Source: Streptomyces alanosinicus (GTDB lineage: Bacteria > Actinomycetota > Actinomycetes > Streptomycetales > Streptomycetaceae). Taken from it: 64,000 bases of DNA. Position 1 is the first letter of the stretch, and every line of letters starts with the position of its first letter. The DNA is taken from contig NZ_BMVG01000011.1 of NCBI RefSeq assembly GCF_014650595.1, positions 1 to 64,000 on the forward strand, given 5' to 3'. Under the pieces are notes generated by a model. It searched no databases. It had not been told where the DNA came from and worked only from the letters and a program-made list of their open reading frames with translations. Of this stretch, positions 24,674-33,552 are shown one piece after another. Position numbers and translations under genes: made by a program.

Positions 24674-25930
24674 ATGCCTGCTGCCGTGCGCTTCGGCGTC
24701 AACTACACCCCGAGCGAGGGGTGGTTCCACCACTGGCTCGACTTCGACCTCGACTCCGTGCGCGCCGACCTCGACGCGATCGCCGCGCTCGGCCTCGACC
24801 ACATCCGCGTCTTCCCGCTGTGGCCCTACTTCCAGCCCAACCGCACCCTGATCCGCCCGCGCGCCGTCGAGCAGCTCGTGGACCTCGCCGACGCGGCGGC
24901 CGAACGCGGCCTGGACGTCAGCGTCGACGGTCTGCAGGGCCACCTGAGCAGCTTCGACTTCCTGCCCGCCTGGACCCGCACCTGGCACCGGCGCAACCTC
25001 TTCACCGACCCGGAGGCGGTCGAGGGCCAGGCCGCCTATCTGCGCACCCTCGCCGCCGCCCTCGCCGACCGGCCGAACTTCATCGGCATGACCGTCGGCA
25101 ACGAGGTCAACCAGTTCGCCGCCGCCCCCCACCCCGACCCCGACCGCGTCACCCCGCAGGAAGCCGAGCGGTGGCTCGTGCGGATGCTGGCGGCCTGCGC
25201 CGACGGCGCCCCGGACCGGCTCCATCTGCACGCCTCCTACGACGTCGCCTGGTACCAGGACGACCAGCCCTTCACCCCCGGCCACTCCGCCCGGCTCGGC
25301 GATGTCACCGCCGTGCACTCCTGGGTGTTCAACGGTACCGCCCAGCGCCACGGCCGCACCTCCGTGCAGGCCGAACACCACGCCGCCTATCTCGTCGAGC
25401 TGAGCAAGGCCTGGGCGGACGCACCCCACCGGCCGGTGTGGCTGCAGGAGGTCGGCGCACCCGCACCGCTCGTGCCCGCCGAGCACGCCGCCGCCTTCAC
25501 CGAGGCCACCGTCACCCACGCCCTCGACTGCCCCGGCCTGTGGGGCATCACCTGGTGGTGCTCGTACGACGTCTCGCGCGAGCTCGCCGACTTCCCCGAA
25601 CTCGAATACGGGCTCGGCCTGTTCACCAACGACCGCGCGCCCAAGGACATCGCCCGCGTGCTGGCCGGCGCGGCGCGCCGGACCCATGAGACCCCGGCGG
25701 TACGCACCACGGCCCTCGCCGTACCCGACGAGCCGGCCCGGCGCTCCCGGTGCGCCCCCGGCGGCAGCGTCTTCGACGCCTACTTCCGGCTCGTCGCCGA
25801 CGGCGCCCGCCCCACCACCGTCCTCGACTCGCGCGCGGACGACAAGGACCACCTCGCCGCCCGCGGCATCACCGAAGTCGTCACTCCCGACCAGGTACTC
25901 CCCACCCCGCACGGAGGCACCCGCTCGTGA
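24674..25930 (+). CDS. GH5-type beta-mannosidase, probably GH5_18 (N-glycan core)
   Basis: A 418-aa cytosolic clan-A glycoside hydrolase. It opens RFGVNYTPSEGWFHHWLDFD, with LGLDHIRVFPLWPYFQPNRT and DGLQGHLSSFDFLPAW. The acid/base is Glu144 (TVGNEVNQF) and the nucleophile Glu259 (VWLQEVGAP); HSWVFNG and GITWWCSYDVSREL are also present. These features match, as I recall them, the GH5_18 beta-mannosidases of bifidobacteria that split Man-beta-1,4-GlcNAc from N-glycan cores. The link to an importer and a GH38 gene agrees. Other GH5 specificities cannot be excluded. A C-terminal segment (~365-418) lies outside the barrel. The reading frame continues coding-like for 28 codons after the TGA. Confidence 0.8.
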   Translation: MPAAVRFGVNYTPSEGWFHHWLDFDLDSVRADLDAIAALGLDHIRVFPLWPYFQPNRTLIRPRAVEQLVDLADAAAERGLDVSVDGLQGHLSSFDFLPAWTRTWHRRNLFTDPEAVEGQAAYLRTLAAALADRPNFIGMTVGNEVNQFAAAPHPDPDRVTPQEAERWLVRMLAACADGAPDRLHLHASYDVAWYQDDQPFTPGHSARLGDVTAVHSWVFNGTAQRHGRTSVQAEHHAAYLVELSKAWADAPHRPVWLQEVGAPAPLVPAEHAAAFTEATVTHALDCPGLWGITWWCSYDVSRELADFPELEYGLGLFTNDRAPKDIARVLAGAARRTHETPAVRTTALAVPDEPARRSRCAPGGSVFDAYFRLVADGARPTTVLDSRADDKDHLAARGITEVVTPDQVLPTPHGGTRS

Positions 25931-26017
25931 ACCCCGGCAGACGCACGGTTCGAACCGCGCGCGGCGGGGGAGCTGTACAACGCCTCGAACCCCGTGACCG
26001 TCACCCACACCTGGTAA
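25931..26017 (+). other. Coding-like 28-codon segment in frame after the GH5 stop
   Basis: Directly after the TGA (25928-25930) the same frame stays open to TAA 26015-26017, with about 25 of 28 codons ending in G or C. The translation ends GELYNASNPVTVTHTW. It has no start codon or ribosome binding site of its own. It could be the remnant of a deleted gene, a former C-terminus cut off by a nonsense change, or a readthrough tail. Confidence 0.5.
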
Positions 26018-26053
26018 CCACCCGGAACCCGTAACCGCGCAGGGAGCACCCGC

Positions 26054-29000
26054 ATGCATGACGACCGCACTCTGGTGGAAGCCCGCCTCAGGCGCGTCCT
26101 CGACGAACGCATCCGCCCCGCCGTGTATCCCGAGTCCGTGCCGCTGCGGGTCGCCGTCTGGCACGCGCCCGGCGAGCCCGTACCGGTCGCGGAAGGACTG
26201 GCCGCCGAGCCGGAGCCCGTCGAGGTCGGCGCCCGCTGGGGTGCTCCCTGGGGCACGAGCTGGTTCCGGGTGACCGGGACCGTGCCCGAGGCATGGGCGG
26301 GGAGGACCGTCGAGGCGCTGCTCGACCTGGGCTTCGACGAGAACATGCCCGGCTTCCAGTGCGAGGGCCTCGTATACCGCCCCGACGGCACCCCGGTGAA
26401 GGGCCTCAACCCGCGCAACCAGTGGGTACGGGTCGGCACCCCGGCGGCCGGCGGGGAGGAGGTGGTCCTGCACATCGAGGCCGCCTCCAACCCGGTCATC
26501 CTCGACTACCACCCCTTCCTGCCCACCCGGCTCGGCGACAAGGACACCGCCGGGCACGAGCCGCAGTACACGCTCACCCGCATGGACCTCGCCGTGTTCG
26601 ACGAGACCGTCTGGCAGCTGGTCATGGACCTGGAGGTGCTCGGCGAGCTGATGGCCGAGCTGCCGGCGGACGCCGCGCGCCGGTACGACATCCTGCGCGC
26701 GGTCGAGCGGGCCCTGGACGCCGTCGACCTGCAGGACGTGAACGGCACCGCGGACCGGGCCCGGCGGCAGCTCACCACCGTGCTCGCGTCCCCCGCCGTG
26801 CCGTCCGCGCACCGCGTCAGCGCCGTCGGGCACGCGCACATCGACTCGGCCTGGCTGTGGCCGCTGCGGGAGACGGTCCGCAAGGTGGCCCGTACGACCT
26901 CCAACATGACCGCGCTGATCGAGGACGAGCCGGAGTTCGTCTTCGCCATGTCGCAGGCGCAGCAGTGGGCGTGGGTGAAGGAGCACCGGCCCGAGGTGTG
27001 GGCGCGGGTGCGGAAGGCCGTCGCCGAAGGGCGGTTCGTGCCGGCCGGCGGGATGTGGGTGGAGTCGGACACCAACATGCCGGGCTCGGAGGCGATGGCC
27101 CGGCAGTTCGTGCACGGCAAACGCTTCTTCCTCGACGAGTTCGGCATCGAGAACGAGGAGGCGTGGCTGCCGGACACCTTCGGCTTCGCCGCGGGCCTGC
27201 CCCAGATCATCAAGGCGGCGGGCTCGAAGTGGCTGCTCACGCAGAAGATCTCCTGGTCGCGGACGAACACGTTCCCGCACCACACCTTCTGGTGGGAGGG
27301 CATCGACGGCACCCGGATCTTCACCCACTTCCCGCCCGTCGACACCTACAACTGCTCCATGAAGGGCAGTGAACTCGCCCACGCAGCACGCAACTTCAAG
27401 GACAAGGGCCGGGCCCGGCACTCCCTCGCGCCCACCGGCTGGGGCGACGGAGGCGGCGGCACCACCCGCGAGATGGTCGCCAAGGCGGCCCGGCTGCGCG
27501 ACCTCGAAGGCTCGCCGGCCGTCGCCTGGGAGACACCCCGCGCCTTCTTCCGGAAGGCCGAGGCCGAGTACCCGCAGCCGCCCGTCTGGGTCGGCGAGCT
27601 GTACCTCGAACTGCACCGTGCGACGCTCACCAGCCAGGCGAAGACCAAGCAGGGCAACCGGCGCAGCGAACACCTGCTGCGGGAGGCCGAGCTGTGGGCC
27701 GCCACGGCGGCCGTACGCACCGGATTCCCCTACCCGTACGAGGACCTGGACCGCATCTGGAAGACGGTCCTGCTGCACCAGTTCCACGACATCCTGCCCG
27801 GCTCGTCCATCGCCTGGGTGCACCGCGAGGCACGGGCGACGTACGAGCGGATCGCCGCGGAACTGGACGAGATCATCGGCGCCGCCCAGCGCGCGCTCGC
27901 CGGCCCGGGGGACGGGGAGCTGGTCTTCAACGCGGCGCCGCACCACCGCGCCGGGATCCCGGCCGGCGGGGCCGGCGCGGAGCCGCGACCGCGGGGAACG
28001 AGTCTCACCCCACGGGACGACGGCGGATTCATCCTGGCCAACGGCCTCCTCCGGGTCGGGATCGACGCCCGGGGACTGATCGTCTCCGCCTACGACATCC
28101 GGGCCGGCCGCGAGACCGTCGCCCCCGGCAAAGCCGCGGGACTCCTCCAGCTCCACCAGGACTTCCCGAACATGTGGGACGCCTGGGACGTGGACGAGTT
28201 CTACCGGAACACGGTCACGGACCTCACGGACGCGCAGGAGGTGACGGCCGGCGAGGACGGCACATCGGTGCGGATCACGCGCTCCTTCGGCGACTCCCGC
28301 GTCACCCAGGTGCTGTCCCTGCCGCACGGCGAGCGGTGCCTGGTGATCGACACCGAGGTCGACTGGCACGAGACGGAGAAGTTCCTCAAACTGGCCTTCC
28401 CGCTCGATCTGCACGCCGAACGGTACGCTTCAGAAACCCAGTTCGGCCACGTCCACCGCCCCACCCACACCAACACCTCCTGGGAGGCGGCCAAGTTCGA
28501 GGCGTGCAACCACCGCTTCGTCCACCTGGAGGAACCCGGCTGGGGTGTGGCCCTCGTCAACGACTCGACGTACGGCCACGACGTCACCCGCACCGTCCGC
28601 ACCGACGCCGACCACGGTACGACGACCACGGTCCGCGCCTCCCTCCTGCGCGCCCCGCGCTTCCCCGACCCCGAGACCGACCAGGGCGTCCACCGCTTCC
28701 GACACGCGCTCGTACCGGGCGCGGGCATCGGGGACGCGATCCGCGAGGGCTGGCGGATCAACCAGCCGGAACGCCGGCTGACCGGCGCCCATGAGGTGGC
28801 CCCGCTGGTCACCGTGGACAACGACGCCGTGGTCGTCACGGCCGTGAAGCTGGCCGACGACGGCAGCGGGGATGTGGTGGTCCGCTTCCACGAGGCCCAC
28901 GGGGGCCGGGCCCGCGCGACACTCACGGCGAGCTTCGAGGTGGCGGAGGTGACGGCGACGGACCTGTTGGAGCGGCCCCTGCCGGAGGCGCTGGAACACC

Positions 29001-29068
29001 TCGCCAACAGCGTCCAACTACGCCTGAGGCCCTTCGAGTTGGTGACGTTGCGGCTCAGTCGGGCCTGA
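26054..29068 (+). CDS. GH38 alpha-mannosidase
   Basis: A 1004-aa zinc-dependent retaining alpha-mannosidase without signal peptide, so cytosolic. Zinc and catalytic motifs are GHAHIDSAWLWPLRE (H262, D264), EEAWLPDTFGF (nucleophile D374) and LLHQFHDILPGSSI. An N-terminal beta domain (~1-255) and C-terminal beta-sandwich domains (~620-1004; LVFNAAPHHRAG, FGHVHRPTHTNTSWE, FELVTLRLS) complete the classic layout, and length is normal. It should remove alpha-linked mannose from oligosaccharides brought in by the upstream importer before or alongside the GH5 enzyme. The ATG has CAGGGAG upstream. It overlaps the convergent FadR-family gene by 14 bp. Confidence 0.93.
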   Translation: MHDDRTLVEARLRRVLDERIRPAVYPESVPLRVAVWHAPGEPVPVAEGLAAEPEPVEVGARWGAPWGTSWFRVTGTVPEAWAGRTVEALLDLGFDENMPGFQCEGLVYRPDGTPVKGLNPRNQWVRVGTPAAGGEEVVLHIEAASNPVILDYHPFLPTRLGDKDTAGHEPQYTLTRMDLAVFDETVWQLVMDLEVLGELMAELPADAARRYDILRAVERALDAVDLQDVNGTADRARRQLTTVLASPAVPSAHRVSAVGHAHIDSAWLWPLRETVRKVARTTSNMTALIEDEPEFVFAMSQAQQWAWVKEHRPEVWARVRKAVAEGRFVPAGGMWVESDTNMPGSEAMARQFVHGKRFFLDEFGIENEEAWLPDTFGFAAGLPQIIKAAGSKWLLTQKISWSRTNTFPHHTFWWEGIDGTRIFTHFPPVDTYNCSMKGSELAHAARNFKDKGRARHSLAPTGWGDGGGGTTREMVAKAARLRDLEGSPAVAWETPRAFFRKAEAEYPQPPVWVGELYLELHRATLTSQAKTKQGNRRSEHLLREAELWAATAAVRTGFPYPYEDLDRIWKTVLLHQFHDILPGSSIAWVHREARATYERIAAELDEIIGAAQRALAGPGDGELVFNAAPHHRAGIPAGGAGAEPRPRGTSLTPRDDGGFILANGLLRVGIDARGLIVSAYDIRAGRETVAPGKAAGLLQLHQDFPNMWDAWDVDEFYRNTVTDLTDAQEVTAGEDGTSVRITRSFGDSRVTQVLSLPHGERCLVIDTEVDWHETEKFLKLAFPLDLHAERYASETQFGHVHRPTHTNTSWEAAKFEACNHRFVHLEEPGWGVALVNDSTYGHDVTRTVRTDADHGTTTTVRASLLRAPRFPDPETDQGVHRFRHALVPGAGIGDAIREGWRINQPERRLTGAHEVAPLVTVDNDAVVVTAVKLADDGSGDVVVRFHEAHGGRARATLTASFEVAEVTATDLLERPLPEALEHLANSVQLRLRPFELVTLRLSRA

Positions 29069-29759
29069 GTCGGGCCCGCAGCCACTCCTCCACCTCACCC
29101 ACATGCGCGGCCGCCGCCGCACGCGCCGCCTCCGGATCCCGGGCCACCAGCGCCCGGTGGATGGCGGCGTGTTCGCGGCGCGTACGCGCGAACGCCCCCT
29201 CCTCCTGGTACCCGCGCCACACCCGGGCCCGGAAGGTACGCGACGACAGGCCCTCCAGGATCGCGGCCATGGTCTCGTTGCCCGCCGCGCCGGCGATCTC
29301 GCGGTGGAACGCGAGATCGTGGGCGAGGATCTCCTCGGGATCGTCGGTGGCGTTCATGGCCGTGAGGTGCTTCTCCACCTCGGCGAGCCGGTCGGCCGTG
29401 ATCCGCGCGGCGGCCAGCGCCGTCGCCGTCGACTCCAGGATCCGGCGCACCTCCAGCAGCTCCACCAGCCGCGGCCCCCGGGACAGGTCCGCGACCACCC
29501 CGAACGTCTCCAGCAGGTCGCCGGCCTCCAGCGCGGTGACGTAGATCCCGGAGCCGTGCCGGGCCTCCAGGACGCCCAGCACCGTGAGCGCGCGGATCGC
29601 CTCCCGCATCGAGCTGCGCGAGATACCGAGCTGTACGGCGAGGTCGCGCTCGGTGGGCAGCCGCTGGCCCGGCTCCAGCCGGCCCCCGGCGATCATCGCC
29701 TTGATCTCCTCGATGGCGCGCTGGGTCACCGTGCCCTTCTGCGGGGCTTCCTCGTCCAC
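29055..29759 (-). CDS. FadR/GntR-family regulator of the fucose operon
   Basis: A 234-aa GntR regulator of the FadR subfamily. The winged helix-turn-helix contains GRLEPGQRLPTERDLAVQLG, SRSSMREAIRALTVLGVLE and HGSGIYV. The all-helical FCD effector domain (VELLEVRRILESTATALAA, ILAHDLAFHREIAGAAGNE, HAAIHRALVARDPEAARAA) carries the Asp and His metal ligands. GTG 29759 is chosen because GGAGGAG lies just upstream; a longer frame from 29837 would read through the operator. It is divergent from the fucose operon, and FCD ligands are typically sugar acids or lactate, so L-fuconate or its dehydration product is plausible. Confidence 0.88.
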   Translation of the reverse strand: MDEEAPQKGTVTQRAIEEIKAMIAGGRLEPGQRLPTERDLAVQLGISRSSMREAIRALTVLGVLEARHGSGIYVTALEAGDLLETFGVVADLSRGPRLVELLEVRRILESTATALAAARITADRLAEVEKHLTAMNATDDPEEILAHDLAFHREIAGAAGNETMAAILEGLSSRTFRARVWRGYQEEGAFARTRREHAAIHRALVARDPEAARAAAAAHVGEVEEWLRARLRPD

Positions 29760-29824
29760 GCCACTCCTCCAGTCACCCGGTGCCGACGTCCGGTCACCCG
29801 GTGCGGCGCAGTCTAGCCAGCCAA

Positions 29825-29903
29825 GTGGTCCGACCACTACAGGTCGTCAGCCGGGTCTTTCGCTGCACGAGGGTGTTGTCACGGCCTATTGGTCTGATAA
29901 GTA
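29825..29903 (+). promoter_or_regulatory. FadR-type operators and promoter of the fucose operon
   Basis: gtggtccgaccac (29825-29837) is a perfect palindrome matching the FadR-subfamily pattern TGGTNNNACCA. A second, half-conserved site, ttggtctgataa (29889-29900), lies between TTGTCA (-35, 29876-29881) and TAAGTA (-10, 29898-29903, 16-nt spacer). The predicted leader to ATG 29944 is about 35 nt. Confidence 0.7.
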
Positions 29904-29943
29904 TGCGGCGTCTGCTCGAACACCCTCGACGAGGAGCCGCGAG

Positions 29944-31008
29944 ATGCCCGCCAGCACGGTCGGAAAGCGCAGCAGGTCCCGGATCATCGGCGTGGCGGCC
30001 CTGGCCGCCGGCGCCTCCCTCATGCTCGCCGCCTGCGGCAGCACCAAGGACACCGCGAGCACGGGCAGCGGCGGCACCGGCAAGGTCGGCGTGATCCTGC
30101 CGCTGCTGACCTCGCCGTTCTGGCAGTCGTACAACGACTATGTGCCCAAGAAGGCCACGTCGGAGGGTGTCGAGGTACTGAAGACGGTCAACTCCAACAG
30201 CGACCCCTCGCAGCAGATCACCGACATCGACAACGAACTCAACCAGGGCGTCAAGGGGCTGGTCGTCGCCCCCCTCGACAGCGCCGCCATCCAGGCCGGA
30301 CTCGACCAGGCCGAACGCAAGGGCGTCCCCGTGGTCACGGTGGACGTCGCGCCCGACAAGGGCAAGGTCGCCATGGTGGTGCGCGCCGACAACGTGGCCT
30401 ACGGCGAGAAGGCCTGCGACTACCTGGGACAGCACGTGAGCAGCGGCAAGGTCGTGCAGGTCATGGGCGACCTGGCCTCGGTCAACGGCCGGGACCGCTC
30501 CGCCGCCTTCCGCTCCTGCGTGAAGAAGAAGTACCCGAAGCTCAAGGTGCTGGAGATCCCGGCCAAGTGGGAGTCCGACACGGCCGCCGCCAAACTGGAC
30601 ACCCTGCTGGGCGCCAACCCCGACATCAAGGGCATCTACCTCCAGGCGGGCGGTGTCTACCTCGCGCCGACCCTGCAGACCCTGAAGTCCAAGCACCTGC
30701 TGAAACCGGCCGGACAGCAGGGCCATATCGCCATCGTCTCCAACGACGGCATCCCGCAGGAGTTCGACGCCATCCGCAAGGGCCAGATCGACGCCACGGT
30801 CTCCCAGCCCGCCGACGCCTACGCCCAGTACGGCCTGTACTACATCAAGGCGGCGATGGCCGGGAAGACGTTCAGGCCAGGACCGACCGACCACGGCTCC
30901 ACGATCGTGAAGCTGCCGAACGGCATCCTGGAGGACCAGCTGCCCGCGCCGCTGGTCACCAAGGCCGACGTCGACGACCCCAAGCTGTGGGGCAACACGG
31001 TCAAATGA
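29944..31008 (+). CDS. RbsB-type sugar-binding lipoprotein (probable L-fucose)
   Basis: A 354-aa periplasmic-binding-protein family 2 receptor. The lipobox is SLMLAAC (Cys31). The mature domain shows GVILPLLTSPFWQSYNDYVP, QQITDIDNELNQGVKGLVVA, GVPVVTVDVAPDKG and IVSNDGIPQEFDAIRKGQID, typical of monosaccharide receptors of CUT2 importers. It heads an operon of eight overlapping or closely spaced genes whose enzymes are those of non-phosphorylating L-fucose breakdown, so fucose (or a related 6-deoxy sugar) is the inferred ligand. GAGGAG precedes the ATG. The stop overlaps the ATPase start (ATGA). Confidence 0.88.
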   Translation: MPASTVGKRSRSRIIGVAALAAGASLMLAACGSTKDTASTGSGGTGKVGVILPLLTSPFWQSYNDYVPKKATSEGVEVLKTVNSNSDPSQQITDIDNELNQGVKGLVVAPLDSAAIQAGLDQAERKGVPVVTVDVAPDKGKVAMVVRADNVAYGEKACDYLGQHVSSGKVVQVMGDLASVNGRDRSAAFRSCVKKKYPKLKVLEIPAKWESDTAAAKLDTLLGANPDIKGIYLQAGGVYLAPTLQTLKSKHLLKPAGQQGHIAIVSNDGIPQEFDAIRKGQIDATVSQPADAYAQYGLYYIKAAMAGKTFRPGPTDHGSTIVKLPNGILEDQLPAPLVTKADVDDPKLWGNTVK

Positions 31009-32495
31009 GTACGCCGCTTGTGCAAGCCGAGGGCATCGTCAAACGCTACGGCCCCACCCTCGCCCTCGCCGACGGACGGCTCACCGTGCGGCCCGGCGAG
31101 TCCCACGCCCTGGTCGGCCGCAACGGCGCCGGCAAGTCCACCCTGGTCAACGTCCTCACCGGTCTTCAGGCCCCGGACGCGGGCACCGTCCGCTTCGACG
31201 GCGAGCCCGCGCCCCCGCTCACCGACCGCGACGCCTGGCGCCGCAAGGTGGCCTGCGTGTACCAGAAACCGACGGTCGTCCCGGAGCTGACCGTCGCCGA
31301 GAACCTGTTCCTCAACCGGCAGCCCACCGGCCGCGGCCTCATCAGCTGGCGCCGGCTGCGCCGCGAGGCCGCCGGCCTGCTCGACACCTGGGACGTGCGC
31401 GTCGACCCGGAGGCCCGCACCGCCGACCTCCGCGTCGAGGACCGCCAAATGGTGGAGATCGCACGGGCGTTGAGCTTCGGCGCCCGCTTCATCGTGCTGG
31501 ACGAACCCACCGCCCAGCTCGACAACCGGGAGATCGAGCGGCTCTTCACCCGGATGCGCTCCCTGCAGGACTCCGGTGTCACCTTCCTGTTCATCTCGCA
31601 CCACCTCCAGGAGGTGTACGAGGTCTGCCAGACGGTCACCGTGCTGCGCGACGCCCGCTGGATCACCACCGCACCCGTCGCCGACCTGCCGAAGGCGGCG
31701 CTGGTGGAGGCCATGGCGGGGGAGTCCCCGGCCCAACAGGCCGTTCGGAACAGATCGGTTGCCACCGGCTCTCCCGTCCTGCTGGAGGCACACGGGCTCA
31801 CCTCGCCGGCGTACGACGGCGTCGACCTCACCGTCCGCCGCGGCGAGGTCGTCGGACTCGCCGGCTCCAGCGGCAGTGGCAAGACCGAGCTGGCCGAGTC
31901 CTTCGCCGGACTGCACACCCCGACCGGCGGAACCGCTCAACTCGACGGTGAGGGGCTGTCGTTCGGGGATGTACGAGCTGCTCTGCGGGCCGGGATCGGC
32001 TGTGTGCCACGCGACCGGCACGAGCAGGGGCTGGTGTCCGCCATGAGCATCGGCGACAACGCCACGCTGAGCGTGCTGGACCGGCTCGGCAGGGCCGGTT
32101 TCGTCGCCACCGACGCACGCCGCCGCTTCGCCGCCGAGCTGATCGACCGCCTCGACATCCACGCCTCAGGCCCCGACCAGCCCGTGTCCGACCTGTCCGG
32201 CGGCAACGCCCAGAAGGTCGTCATGGCCCGTGCCCTCGCCCGCGACCCGCGTCTGCTGGTGCTGATCAACCCCACCGCCGGGGTCGATGTGAAGTCCAAG
32301 GAGTCGCTGCTCGCCCGCATGGACAGCGCCCGCGACGACGGCACCGCCGTGCTCGTCGTCTCCGACGAACTCGACGACCTGCGCCGCTGCGACCGGGTCC
32401 TCGTCCTCTTCCACGGCCGTGTCGTCGCCGAGCACCCGGCCGGCTGGCGCGACCACGAGCTGATCGCCTCCATCGAAGGAGTTGACCATGGCTGA
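31005..32495 (+). CDS. CUT2-type sugar ABC transporter, double ATPase
   Basis: A 496-aa protein with two ATP-binding domains, like RbsA. Domain 1 has Walker A GRNGAGKST, Q-loop YQKPTVV, signature-region LRVEDRQMVEIARAL and Walker B FIVLDEPTAQLD. Domain 2 has Walker A GSSGSGKTE, signature LSGGNAQKV, and LLVLINPTAGVD where Walker B is expected, so Ile and Asn replace the usual Asp-Glu. Domain 2 is therefore probably non-hydrolytic. Such asymmetry is known in sugar double-ATPases. It drives uptake with the binding protein and permease on either side. The ATG overlaps the upstream stop by 4 nt. Confidence 0.92.
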   Translation: MSTPLVQAEGIVKRYGPTLALADGRLTVRPGESHALVGRNGAGKSTLVNVLTGLQAPDAGTVRFDGEPAPPLTDRDAWRRKVACVYQKPTVVPELTVAENLFLNRQPTGRGLISWRRLRREAAGLLDTWDVRVDPEARTADLRVEDRQMVEIARALSFGARFIVLDEPTAQLDNREIERLFTRMRSLQDSGVTFLFISHHLQEVYEVCQTVTVLRDARWITTAPVADLPKAALVEAMAGESPAQQAVRNRSVATGSPVLLEAHGLTSPAYDGVDLTVRRGEVVGLAGSSGSGKTELAESFAGLHTPTGGTAQLDGEGLSFGDVRAALRAGIGCVPRDRHEQGLVSAMSIGDNATLSVLDRLGRAGFVATDARRRFAAELIDRLDIHASGPDQPVSDLSGGNAQKVVMARALARDPRLLVLINPTAGVDVKSKESLLARMDSARDDGTAVLVVSDELDDLRRCDRVLVLFHGRVVAEHPAGWRDHELIASIEGVDHG

Positions 32496-33516
32496 CACCC
32501 GGGCAGCCCCGCCGCTCGCACCCCCGAAGACCCCCGACGCCCGCTCGGCCCGGACCGTCCTGCTCCGCCGCGCCCGTGAACTCGCCCTGGTCCCGGCCCT
32601 GTTGCTGCTCATGGTGCTCGGCGCCATGGTCAACGACTCGTTCCTCACCGAGCGCAACCTCATCTCCATCCTCGGCGCCTCCGCCGCGCTCGCGATGGTC
32701 GTGCTCGCCGAGTCCCTCGTACTGATCACCGGCAGGTTCGACCTGTCCCTGGAGTCGGTCGTCGGCATCGCCCCCGCCGTCGGCGCCCTGCTGGTGCTGC
32801 CCGCCGCCCAGTCCGGCTGGGGCACCACCTGGCCCGCCGCGCTCGCCCTGGTGGCGATCCCCCTGGTCGGCGCCGTCATCGGCGCCTTCAACGGCGTCCT
32901 CGTCGTGAAGTTCCGGCTCAACGCCTTCATCGTCACGCTCGCGATGCTCATCGTGCTGCGCGGCCTGCTGGTCGGCGCCACCAAGGGCAAGACCCTGTTC
33001 GGCATGCCCGACAGCTTCTCCTCCCTGGCCACCACCACCTTCCTCAACGTGCCCATGTCGGTGTGGCTCGCCGCGATCGCCTTCGCCGTCACCGGGTTCG
33101 TCCTGAAGTACCACCGCACCGGCCGCGCCCTGTACGCCATCGGCGGCAACGCGGACGCGGCCCGCGCGGCCGGGGTCCGGGTGGACCGCGTCATGCTCGG
33201 CGTGTACGTCGTCGCGGGCGTGCTCGCCTCCGTCGGCGGCCTGCTGCAGACCGGCTACGTCGGCGCGATCAGCGCCAACCAGGGCCAGAACATGATCTTC
33301 ACCGTGTTCGCGGCCGCGGTGATCGGCGGCATCAGCCTGGACGGCGGCAAGGGCACCATGTTCGGCGCGCTGACCGGCGTACTCCTCCTGGGCGTCGTAC
33401 AGAACCTGCTCACCCTCGCCCAGGTCCCGTCGTTCTGGATCCAGGCCATCTACGGCGGGATCATCCTCGTCGCCCTGGTGATCGCCCGCGTCACCACGGG
33501 CCGCGCCCAGGACTGA
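32488..33516 (+). CDS. CUT2-type sugar ABC transporter permease
   Basis: A 342-aa RbsC-like permease with about ten helices. Family landmarks are NDSFLTERNLISILGASAAL, LVLITGRFDLSLESVVGIAP, ALYAIGGNADAARAAGVRVD and FAAAVIGGISLDGGKGTMFG. ATG 32488 has GAAGGAG upstream and overlaps the ATPase stop by 8 nt, so the in-frame TTG at 32482 is unlikely. The FucD gene follows 36 nt later. Confidence 0.93.
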   Translation: MADTRAAPPLAPPKTPDARSARTVLLRRARELALVPALLLLMVLGAMVNDSFLTERNLISILGASAALAMVVLAESLVLITGRFDLSLESVVGIAPAVGALLVLPAAQSGWGTTWPAALALVAIPLVGAVIGAFNGVLVVKFRLNAFIVTLAMLIVLRGLLVGATKGKTLFGMPDSFSSLATTTFLNVPMSVWLAAIAFAVTGFVLKYHRTGRALYAIGGNADAARAAGVRVDRVMLGVYVVAGVLASVGGLLQTGYVGAISANQGQNMIFTVFAAAVIGGISLDGGKGTMFGALTGVLLLGVVQNLLTLAQVPSFWIQAIYGGIILVALVIARVTTGRAQD

Positions 33517-33552
33517 GGATCCTCAGGGCTCCCTACGACCGAAAGGACTTCA

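Noticed and set aside
25943..25960. ggttcgaacc, which looks like a tRNA T-loop
   Set aside because: No acceptor, D or anticodon arms can be folded around it, and it lies in the coding-like frame after the GH5 gene.
24506..28414. 1302-codon open frame on the minus strand opposite GH5 and GH38
   Set aside because: No recognisable motif, and composition is that of a GC shadow. Three clearly conserved genes lie on the plus strand.
29760..29837. Longer FadR-family protein starting at 29837
   Set aside because: The extra residues translate the perfect operator palindrome, while GGAGGAG directly precedes GTG 29759.
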